DNA of 12,083 nucleotides from the NCBI GenBank assembly GCA_030670615.1, contig DAOVBJ010000013.1, positions 1-12,083 on the forward strand, given 5' to 3'. Shown here in pieces: positions 6,460 through 12,083 of this stretch. How positions within the stretch are numbered: position 1 is the first letter of the stretch; every line of letters starts with the position of its first letter. Origin of the DNA: Candidatus Bathyarchaeota archaeon (GTDB taxonomy: Archaea > Thermoproteota > Bathyarchaeia > RBG-16-48-13 > GCA-020355125). The translations under genes and the position numbers were made by a program. The notes under the pieces are model-generated. The model did not search any database, was not told where the DNA came from, and was given only the letters and a program-made list of their open reading frames with translations.

Positions 6460-7836
6460 TCATGTATATTGGAATTCGAGTCCGAGGTCAACCAAATCCT
6501 TCTTGACCTTACGATAGATCTCTTGGTATTCGTTGCTTGGTTTGTGCTTCACGAGGTCGTAGCACTCCTGGATTGTCTTTCCCTTCTCCGGCGAACGACC
6601 CTTTAACCGGTCAGCGATCTGTTGAAGGATTTTTCCCGCTTCCTCCCGCTTAAGCTTGGCCTTCACCGTCGCATCTGAAACCTCTATCATGAACTCGGGT
6701 TCCACAGGTGTCTGCCCGGCGTTCATTCGAGCCCGACTCACCCTGGGAGCGTAGAGGGCCGCACCATTCACCGTGGCCTCGATGCTTCGAAGGGCGTTTT
6801 CGAGGAGGCCGGTTTCAGTGCATAGCTCAGAGCAGGTGATGTTCCACTCCATGTAGATCATATTCGTGTTCCGAGACAGGGCTTGAAAGACGACGGATCG
6901 CGCCCAGTTCACGGGATGAAGAACGATGCGCTCACCCATCACGTATGCCAAGTGCTCGACTCCCGTGTAGTGAAGGGAGTCTCCATACGCTATGTAGCCG
7001 ATGATCGGCCTGACGATTCCTTCGATCATCGCGCCTTCAGGGCCCCCGCAGAAGCCCCCTGCCATACCAAAGCTCCCGTTTACCGCGAAGTACCCGTAGT
7101 TACTGAAGACGATGGCCGTCGTTATGTGATCGTACTCCACCTTCACGTCGGGGAGGGTGGACATGAGCAAACCGTCGGTAGGCCGCAGCCCCAACTTGGG
7201 ATTCATGGGTGCGATGAGGGATGAGGCCCTCGTGGATATGGGGTAAAGCACGATGGCCAAGCCGGGTCGACCCGCCTTCCGCACCCCCTCCCGCATCCAC
7301 GCGACTTCTCGAATCGCGGCGTAGGCCTCAAGGGGTTGATCGTAGACATCCCGTCCATCCACGATGGGAAAATTGAAGCCTTCGATGAAGTCAGTTCGCG
7401 GTATCTGGGCGAAGTTCTTCGCTACCAGCGGCCCCAGGTCCTCAGTGAAGGGAGCATGATGGCCCGGATTGATGTTGATCGGTTTACATCCATCAACGAT
7501 CCCCTGTTTAAAGACACGTGCATCTATTCCCTCACCCATCAAAACCTGATCAGGCGCCTCTCTAACGGCCTTCCGTACCTCCTCTTCGTCGAAGTGGATG
7601 ACGCGATTCGTCGTGATGCAGTAGGCTCCGACATCCACAATGAAGTCAAGAGCGGCCTCGAAGGCATCATCAGCGAGGTGGTCATCCGTGTTAATGAACT
7701 CCTCTACGCCCCGAGAGCTCAGGTCATACTCTTTTATTAGCTCCTGCATCTTCCGGAATAGCGTCAGGTTCCACTTCTTCTCCTCGAGCCGCGGCCCAGT
7801 ACGCGCTCTCTCAGCCACCTCAATCAATTCGATCAC
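6460..7836 (-). CDS. MtmB-family corrinoid methyltransferase without pyrrolysine (paralog 2)
   Basis: A 458-residue MtmB homologue, matching the length of Methanosarcina MtmB. The closest blocks to true MtmB are the central SELCTETGLLENALRSI and the C-terminal GKTIQECYDLVKHKPSNEY...DLGLEF. Shared family segments are RKAGRPGLAI (186-195) and GGFCGGPEGAMIE (260-272, Glu267). The residue aligned with pyrrolysine is Val196, codon GTG at 7249-7251, and no in-frame amber codon exists. It starts with GTG, preceded by AGGTG with a 5-base gap; N-terminal collinearity with paralog 1 up to about residue 254 supports this start. It lies 32 bases after the corrinoid protein gene and 108 bases before paralog 1, so it is the middle gene of one operon. 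It probably transfers a methyl group to the corrinoid protein encoded upstream. How it activates a substrate without pyrrolysine is unknown, and the substrate is not identified. Confidence 0.87.
   Translation of the reverse strand: MIELIEVAERARTGPRLEEKKWNLTLFRKMQELIKEYDLSSRGVEEFINTDDHLADDAFEAALDFIVDVGAYCITTNRVIHFDEEEVRKAVREAPDQVLMGEGIDARVFKQGIVDGCKPININPGHHAPFTEDLGPLVAKNFAQIPRTDFIEGFNFPIVDGRDVYDQPLEAYAAIREVAWMREGVRKAGRPGLAIVLYPISTRASSLIAPMNPKLGLRPTDGLLMSTLPDVKVEYDHITTAIVFSNYGYFAVNGSFGMAGGFCGGPEGAMIEGIVRPIIGYIAYGDSLHYTGVEHLAYVMGERIVLHPVNWARSVVFQALSRNTNMIYMEWNITCSELCTETGLLENALRSIEATVNGAALYAPRVSRARMNAGQTPVEPEFMIEVSDATVKAKLKREEAGKILQQIADRLKGRSPEKGKTIQECYDLVKHKPSNEYQEIYRKVKKDLVDLGLEFQYT
7577..7624. 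repeat. 48-base perfect repeat inside MtmB-like paralog 2 (copy B)
   Basis: Second copy of the 48-base identical block at 6092-6139, in the same reading frame and encoding the same conserved residues. The two genes otherwise differ strongly at the DNA level. Confidence 0.85.
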
Positions 7837-7868
7837 GCGAACACCTGCTCTACTTCTCAGTCCACCCT

Positions 7869-8528
7869 TTACTCATCGACACCGAGCAGTCGCTTCGCCT
7901 CAGCGATGCCCTCCACGGCGTCCCTGCCGTATCCATCGGCGCCAATCTCCTCCGCCCACTCCCGAGTAACGGGTCCACCACCCACCAGCACCTTAATTCG
8001 ATCCCTCAAGCCAAGTCTCACCAACTCCTCCACCAACTCCCTCTGGTAGGGACGCGTCGTCGTCATAAGGGAGGAGACCGCTATGAGGTCAGCATCGAGT
8101 TCCTGCGCTCGCTCCACGAGAACCTCGGTTCTCACATCCTTCCCGAGGTCGAAGACCTCAAACCCCGCCGATTTAAGCATCATAACGACCACATTCTTAC
8201 CCAAGTCGTGGAGGTCCCCCTCCACCGTCCCGACAACGATCCTCCCTCGCTTCACTAATCCGATACGATCCTCCGGAATTGCGGCTACCAAGACCTCCAT
8301 CGCGTCAGTTGTGGCATCAGAAGCCATTACGAGGTGGGGAAGGAAGATCTCAAAACGTTGGAACCTCTCGCCCATCTCTCGAATTCCAACGGCAATACCC
8401 TTTTCGATGGCTTCGACAGGGTCGACTCCCGCCTTAAGGGCCTCTTTCGCGACTTTTGTTGCTTCGTCGGCGTCGTAATGCATGATCGCCTCTCTTAACC
8501 TAGTAATGTAGTCACTCGTCTTCAACAT
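7869..8528 (-). CDS. Methyltransferase cognate corrinoid protein (MtmC/MttC-like)
   Basis: A 219-residue two-domain corrinoid protein that carries the methyl group as methyl-cobamide between methyltransferases. Residues 1-90 form the helical cap domain typical of methionine-synthase-like corrinoid proteins (ALKAGVDPVEAIEKGIAVG, GERFQRFEIFLPHL). The B12-binding domain follows, with GTVEGDLHDLGKNVV at 100-114. Asp105, His107 and Gly110 form the DxHxxG motif, His107 being the expected cobalt ligand. Later come SSLMTTT and VGGGPVT, which line the cofactor tail pocket. Length matches MtmC. I chose the ATG at 8528, 5 codons inside the longest frame (TTG at 8543), because the TATA box at 8561-8571 would start transcription near 8540. 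It is the first gene of the operon, followed by the two MtmB-like genes. No reductive activator (RamA) or coenzyme M methyltransferase (MtbA) is in the window. Confidence 0.93.
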   Translation of the reverse strand: MLKTSDYITRLREAIMHYDADEATKVAKEALKAGVDPVEAIEKGIAVGIREMGERFQRFEIFLPHLVMASDATTDAMEVLVAAIPEDRIGLVKRGRIVVGTVEGDLHDLGKNVVVMMLKSAGFEVFDLGKDVRTEVLVERAQELDADLIAVSSLMTTTRPYQRELVEELVRLGLRDRIKVLVGGGPVTREWAEEIGADGYGRDAVEGIAEAKRLLGVDE

Positions 8529-8560
8529 GATTACCCCATTCAAGGTTAAGTATCGTCTCA

Positions 8561-8571
8561 GAATTAATAAG
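8561..8571 (-). promoter_or_regulatory. Proximal TATA box of the methyltransferase operon
   Basis: On the minus strand CTTATTAATTC lies about 37 bases before the ATG at 8528, giving a predicted transcript start near 8540 and a leader of roughly 12 bases. The palindromic AGCTAGCT at 8586-8593 sits just upstream, where an activator or repressor could bind. Confidence 0.45.
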
Positions 8572-8717
8572 ACGTTCGGTGTAGAAGCTAGCTAACTGAA
8601 AGCCCTTTCGTGGAGTAAAACCGTCACTCAGAAGATCGAGGGTGCTGGAGGGTGAATTTTATTCTCAGTAGACGAATCGGAGGAAGCGGGCGATTAAGCG
8701 TGAGAAAGCCTTTAGCC

Positions 8718-8726
8718 TATATAAAA
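8718..8726 (-). promoter_or_regulatory. Strong TATA-like box 190 bases upstream of the corrinoid gene
   Basis: The minus strand reads TTTTATATA here, the best match to the archaeal TATA consensus in the window. If used, transcription would begin near 8690 and the corrinoid gene would have a leader of about 160 bases. The motif also reads as TATATAAAA on the plus strand, but no supported plus-strand gene follows. The 269-base gap (8529-8797) has no other recognisable element. Confidence 0.3.
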
Positions 8727-8797
8727 GTCACGTTGAGAGGGAGAACGAGGAATCGGTGTTCCCCTCCAAAGCCGCTTGGACTCGGTTCTCTGAAGAA

Positions 8798-9847
8798 CTA
8801 TAGCCCTCCCGTTAGGAAGGTTAGCTTGGCTGAGGCTGCCCGGTAAATAGCTCTTTGAGTCACCCCCAAATACTTTTGTGGATAAGCGTCCAGGTGGAAG
8901 AGGAGGCTTCGATAATAGACTGGGTCTCGAAGCTGCTGGCTTGTGGTTTTCTCCATTTCCATGGCTCCTGCTAAAGCCTGTAAAGCCTGCCTCATGAATT
9001 CTGTGCCCACATTAAGCTTATCGAGGAGGCAGCTGGCGATGGCCGATCTTAGATCGGCGTCACTCACTCCCGTTCCTCCGTGCAGGACCAGGGGGATCCC
9101 GGGAATGGCTTCCCTGATTCTGCTGAAGAGCCCCAGCTGTAAGCCTCGGCCCTTTGGGGAGAGCCTATAATGCTCATTGCCGACGCTCACCGCCACAGCC
9201 ACGTCCGGGAAGGCTTTAACCAGAATGGCTAAGGCAGAGGGGTCTGTGAACTCTGTCTCCACGGCACCCTCCATACCAGGGATCACGCCAACCTCCAGCT
9301 CGATGCTGGCCTCATACCTCGCCGCCAGCTCGACGAACCTCTTTGAAAGAGATATGTTCTCCTCAATGGATACCGCCCTCCTCCCGCCCATAGAGGGGTC
9401 ATACATTATTCCGCTCACACCTGCCTGGAGAGCCCGCTCAGCCGCCTCATAGGTCAGGGCGTGGTCTAGTAGAAAAGCCACTCTCTTCTGAGCCCAACGG
9501 TCGCTCCCTCTAGATCGGTTCTGCTCTTCGATGATTCTTGACGCGAAGTACGCAGTGTCTTCAACGCAGACCCCGAAGCTCCACTGCACACCTTCAGATA
9601 TAGCTAGGATCAGGCCTGTGGCCTCCGAATCGACGAATGCTTCTATGAACGGGACGATCTGGCTGCGATGCCTTATATTGGCCTGCATTAATGCCAGAGG
9701 CATACCGACCACCGGCCTCAATAGCTCCATGGGTGTGGTGAACTGCCTCCGGGTAGATCGCCCGACCTCGGTGAATTCCACGTCCTCGGGAAGGGGTGTT
9801 CTCGGTGTGAGGATGACTCTTCCCCTTTCTTGATCATTGCTTTTCAT
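8798..9847 (-). CDS. Class II (zinc) ketose-bisphosphate-type aldolase
   Basis: A 349-residue class II aldolase of the fructose/tagatose-bisphosphate family, which reversibly cleaves a phosphorylated ketose or related compound to a dihydroxyacetone-phosphate-like product and an aldehyde. Zinc-site residues are visible: FLLDHA (catalytic Asp128, ligand His129), IELEVG (Glu183/Glu185), VGNEH (His226) and LVLHGGTG (His256). The phosphate-binding segment KLNVGTEF is at 277-284, and the C-terminal DPVYYRS resembles KbaY/GatY. The N-terminus is about 30 residues longer than in KbaY; residues 1-45 match nothing I recognise. ATG at 9847 is preceded by GAGG with a 7-base gap. It follows the kinase gene after 21 bases, so the two are co-transcribed and the aldolase probably acts on the kinase product. 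The true substrate is unknown. Confidence 0.88.
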   Translation of the reverse strand: MKSNDQERGRVILTPRTPLPEDVEFTEVGRSTRRQFTTPMELLRPVVGMPLALMQANIRHRSQIVPFIEAFVDSEATGLILAISEGVQWSFGVCVEDTAYFASRIIEEQNRSRGSDRWAQKRVAFLLDHALTYEAAERALQAGVSGIMYDPSMGGRRAVSIEENISLSKRFVELAARYEASIELEVGVIPGMEGAVETEFTDPSALAILVKAFPDVAVAVSVGNEHYRLSPKGRGLQLGLFSRIREAIPGIPLVLHGGTGVSDADLRSAIASCLLDKLNVGTEFMRQALQALAGAMEMEKTTSQQLRDPVYYRSLLFHLDAYPQKYLGVTQRAIYRAASAKLTFLTGGL

Positions 9848-9868
9848 GTAGATGCCTCAGCTCACTCA

Positions 9869-11404
9869 TCATTTAGTCAGCTTCTCGATTATCCCCACGT
9901 ATGTCTCGGGGACGCCGACGTTGCCAGGGCCCAGGATCATGATCATCTCCTCCCCTGGGAATCTCTCGTTGTTCTGGGGCAGTATCTTTACGATGGGGAT
10001 TCCCGGGGCCACCTGTCCCATGACGTAGACCCTCTTCGCGCCCGAGCTGAGGAGGCCGGTGCTAGATGTAACCCCTCCCTTGAAGATGACGACGGCGGGG
10101 TTAACGCTGACCCGGTTGTATACTTCTTGGAGGGCTGCGGCGATCTTCTGCTGGTTGGTTGCCCTGGCTTCGTCTGAAAGACTTCCGGGAGGGTACTCCG
10201 TCCTGGGAACGGTGTAGACCAGGGCATGCTTACCCGCCTTGAAAGCCTCCTCCGTCCTCTCAAGCGCCAGATCTATCGCGTCCCCCCTGTCCTCGTCGCT
10301 CTTTAGGACCCTTATAACGTCTAAGGAAACTGGGGCCATGCCCGGGATCTTGTTTAGAGCGGTTTCCAGCTGGGTGTTCGAGAGCTCTACTATGGAACCC
10401 CACAGGCACAGAACCTTCCCCGCAAGCCTTTTACCTCCGAGGATTTCTTCAACTCTTAGCACTGGCATATCCATCATGTTGACCCTGGCCGGAGGGAGGG
10501 AGGCGGCTGAACGGTAGATATACTTCTTTCCCTCTCCCTCAGCCATAAGCAGTCCGAGGACGAAGACCTGTAGGTCGCGACTTGTGACAACGTCCAGCGT
10601 GATGACTCTGCCGTTCTCCGCCTCCAGCAGCCTCCTCCTAACCTCCTCAGGCCCGCCTCCTCTTATGGCGTCGATGCCTATGTGGAGTACATCTCCAGCC
10701 TTTAAGTCTCCAAGCCCTGAAGCGGCGAACTTGTACTCCACGTACTCTGCCATGTTCGAGGTAGGATATCCGAAACGCCTGTCCTGCGCAAACCGTGTCA
10801 TGTGAACAGGCCTGTACCAGAAAGAGCCGTCCCCCTTCATCATCCTAAGCATGTGGACTCCGTTTACAGTGATCCTCCCCAACTCGGTTAGGAAGGCGTG
10901 GGTGACGATCAGCCCATCATGCTTCCCCACGTGAGGCTCCAGCGCGTCCATCAACGCCAGCGGCTCTAGGGGGAAGTGACCCCTCAGGGTCGAGTCGCTC
11001 CTGCTCCCGATCCTGAAGGTCAGCCCCTCCTCCCCAGCTGTCCACACTAGAGTCTGGGCGATCTCCCTATTCAGAGCCTCAGCCTGCCCCGCTGAGAGCG
11101 CTCGGGAGTTGGTCAGGATGAAGACAAGCCTGTGGCCAGCCTCTTTTGCAGCCCTTATCCCGGAGCGGATGCCCTGCTCAGAGTGATCGGTTATGAGGTA
11201 CACGTCATGCGATTTTTGGACTCCCGTTGAATCATCTTCCAAGTAGACGACCAACTCATCCGACGCAGTCCGAAGCAACTCCTCGATCCTAGGGGCCAGA
11301 TCCACCGGATACTCTGGAGGGAGGCTTGCAATCAAGAACTCCTCCCCCACGTCTTGAAACCCGTCTACCACCGCCTTACTCTCCTTCAAGACACATTTCA
11401 CCAT
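9869..11404 (-). CDS. Four-carbon acid sugar kinase family protein (DUF1537/YgbK type)
   Basis: A 511-residue member of the family containing the OtnK/DtnK tetronate kinases, which phosphorylate 3-keto-tetronates or related sugar acids using ATP. The N-terminal domain has YLEDDSTGVQKSHDVYLIT (54-72, Asp57/Asp58), the counterpart of the DDDPTGTQT motif, and SRSDSTLRGHFPLEP (134-148, substrate side). The C-terminal nucleotide-binding domain has FKGGVTSSTGLLSSG (441-455), MGQVAPGIP (462-470) and LGPGNVG (491-497). The first 50 residues (including ASLPPEYP) match the long N-terminus of the DDDPTGTQ subgroup rather than the short YgbK form. GAGG is directly before the ATG, and a TATA-like box lies 25-32 bases upstream, so the mRNA is probably leaderless or nearly so. 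It is the first gene of a two-gene operon with the aldolase and is divergent from a dehydrogenase. Substrate not determined. Confidence 0.9.
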   Translation of the reverse strand: MVKCVLKESKAVVDGFQDVGEEFLIASLPPEYPVDLAPRIEELLRTASDELVVYLEDDSTGVQKSHDVYLITDHSEQGIRSGIRAAKEAGHRLVFILTNSRALSAGQAEALNREIAQTLVWTAGEEGLTFRIGSRSDSTLRGHFPLEPLALMDALEPHVGKHDGLIVTHAFLTELGRITVNGVHMLRMMKGDGSFWYRPVHMTRFAQDRRFGYPTSNMAEYVEYKFAASGLGDLKAGDVLHIGIDAIRGGGPEEVRRRLLEAENGRVITLDVVTSRDLQVFVLGLLMAEGEGKKYIYRSAASLPPARVNMMDMPVLRVEEILGGKRLAGKVLCLWGSIVELSNTQLETALNKIPGMAPVSLDVIRVLKSDEDRGDAIDLALERTEEAFKAGKHALVYTVPRTEYPPGSLSDEARATNQQKIAAALQEVYNRVSVNPAVVIFKGGVTSSTGLLSSGAKRVYVMGQVAPGIPIVKILPQNNERFPGEEMIMILGPGNVGVPETYVGIIEKLTK

Positions 11405-11428
11405 CCCTCTTCGACCATAAACAAGAGT

Positions 11429-11436
11429 CTTTAAAA
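11429..11436 (-). promoter_or_regulatory. TATA box of the kinase-aldolase operon
   Basis: The minus strand reads TTTTAAAG, centred about 28 bases before the kinase ATG at 11404, so the transcript would start at or beside the start codon. The 211-base divergent gap (11405-11615) holds this box and no obvious matching box for the dehydrogenase. Confidence 0.45.
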
Positions 11437-11603
11437 CAGATAAGGCGTTTTTAGGAGTTATGCCTTTCCCTCCAAGCTGGCTGGCTCATCCGACGCCCTC
11501 AAGCTTCTCGTACGGGAGAGCCGCGGTATCCGATAACCCGTCCCCAAGGGCCTTGTCGCGGACGAAAAGACTAAATCAACGGCTTTCATTAACCAGGTAA
11601 GGA

Positions 11604-11607
11604 GAGG
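11604..11607 (+). promoter_or_regulatory. Ribosome binding site that supports the TTG start of the dehydrogenase
   Basis: GAGG (within GGAGAGG, 11601-11607) lies 8 bases before TTG at 11616. A TAA in the same frame at 11598-11600 closes the frame upstream and the first in-frame ATG is 29 codons inside the conserved fold. TTG is therefore the best start. Confidence 0.6.
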
Positions 11608-11615
11608 CATCAATT

Positions 11616-12083
11616 TTGAAGGCTGTTCTGAAGACCGGGCCAGGCATCGGCGTCGAAGTACTCGACGTGCCGTACCCCAATTTAGACTCAACATCGGTTA
11701 TCATGAAGACAATTGCGTGCGGCATATGCGGAGCCGACCTGGAGGTCTATCAAGGCAGACTCTCCAAATTAGCTAAGCTGCCGATGATAATGGGACATGA
11801 GGTTTCCGGAGAAATCGTCGAGGTCGGAGACGAGGTCAAGGACTTCACAGCGGGGGATAGGGTTGTCATCCAGCCCTTCACGGGCATGTGCGGTAAGTGC
11901 TACTATTGTAAGACGGGTCAAGCATGGTCATGCCCCTCAAGGAGAATGATAGGGGGAATGGCGGAATACGTGGCGGTTCCCCACGAAAACCTCTATCTCA
12001 TACCCGAAAACGTGAAGCCTGAAGAAGCCCCCCTGTGCGAGCCCTTCGCGGTGGCATTACATGCGCTTCACGCCGCTTCCTTC
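11616..12083 (+). CDS. Zinc-dependent alcohol/polyol dehydrogenase, N-terminal part (cut by window end)
   Basis: The first 156 residues of a medium-chain zinc dehydrogenase of the sorbitol/threonine dehydrogenase type; the NAD(P)-binding Rossmann domain lies beyond the window. Visible are the catalytic zinc ligands Cys38 (CGICGAD), His61-Glu62 (GHEVSGEIVEVG) and Glu142 (CEPFAVALHA). Structural zinc ligands are Cys92, Cys95, Cys98 and Cys106 (CGKCYYCKTGQAWSC). GGMAEYVAVP (113-122) is the usual linker. The start is TTG. Such enzymes oxidise a secondary alcohol of a polyol, sugar acid or threonine with NAD(P). It is divergent from the kinase-aldolase operon, which suggests it makes the keto compound that the kinase then phosphorylates; this is inference from context. 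The exact substrate cannot be told. Confidence 0.9.
   Translation, partial: MKAVLKTGPGIGVEVLDVPYPNLDSTSVIMKTIACGICGADLEVYQGRLSKLAKLPMIMGHEVSGEIVEVGDEVKDFTAGDRVVIQPFTGMCGKCYYCKTGQAWSCPSRRMIGGMAEYVAVPHENLYLIPENVKPEEAPLCEPFAVALHALHAASF

Noticed and set aside
4876..7836. Possible pyrrolysine (amber) codons in the methyltransferase genes
   Set aside because: Both frames are open throughout and the aligned codons are ACC and GTG.
8652..8846. Plus-strand ORF of 64 codons starting with GTG
   Set aside because: It overlaps the end of the aldolase gene, is Arg/Lys/Pro-rich without any known motif, has its GGAGG directly against the start, and contains the TATA-like box. It looks like a chance frame.
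11460..11600. Plus-strand 46-codon ORF between the divergent kinase and dehydrogenase genes, ending just before the dehydrogenase ribosome binding site
   Set aside because: An AGGAG and a plausible TATA precede it, so a leader peptide is conceivable. The protein is Ser/Pro/Arg-rich like out-of-frame translation and nothing else supports it.

Overview
The window looks archaeal and is probably from an uncultured anaerobe. Evidence: a mevalonate-pathway HMG-CoA reductase, a stand-alone tetrahydromethanopterin methyltransferase subunit (MtrH), corrinoid methyltransferase genes, and TATA boxes (TTTATATA type) placed for very short leaders or leaderless mRNAs. A Bathyarchaeia-like or other non-classical methyl-using archaeon is my best guess, but no rRNA or marker gene is present to prove it. 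I saw no tRNA, rRNA, CRISPR array, insertion sequence or transposase.

Layout. Positions 71-2849 (+ strand) hold class II HMG-CoA reductase, lipoyl H protein (gcvH) and mtrH. An AT-rich convergent spacer follows, then an iron-dependent alcohol dehydrogenase resembling hydroxyacid-oxoacid transhydrogenase (2923-4119, - strand). Positions 4120-4875 carry no convincing gene but many short inverted repeats and one region that can fold as an RNA. Positions 4876-8528 (- strand) form an operon read in the order corrinoid protein, MtmB-like methyltransferase, second MtmB-like methyltransferase. Positions 8798-11404 (- strand) are a second operon of a four-carbon-acid-sugar-type kinase and a class II ketose-bisphosphate-type aldolase. 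A zinc alcohol/polyol dehydrogenase diverges from it at 11616 and runs off the end of the window.

How they may work together. The central operon is the most notable part. Both methyltransferases belong to the monomethylamine methyltransferase (MtmB) family, whose characterised members carry pyrrolysine in the active site. Here the aligned positions are Thr196 and Val196, read through without any in-frame stop. With a MtmC/MttC-type corrinoid protein beside them they look like a pyrrolysine-free methyl-capture system for an unknown methylated substrate. The solitary mtrH about 2 kb away offers a route for methyl groups onto tetrahydromethanopterin and so into a methyl-branch/Wood-Ljungdahl-type C1 pathway rather than coenzyme M; this link is inference. 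The kinase-aldolase-dehydrogenase group looks like a separate catabolic route for a sugar acid or polyol.
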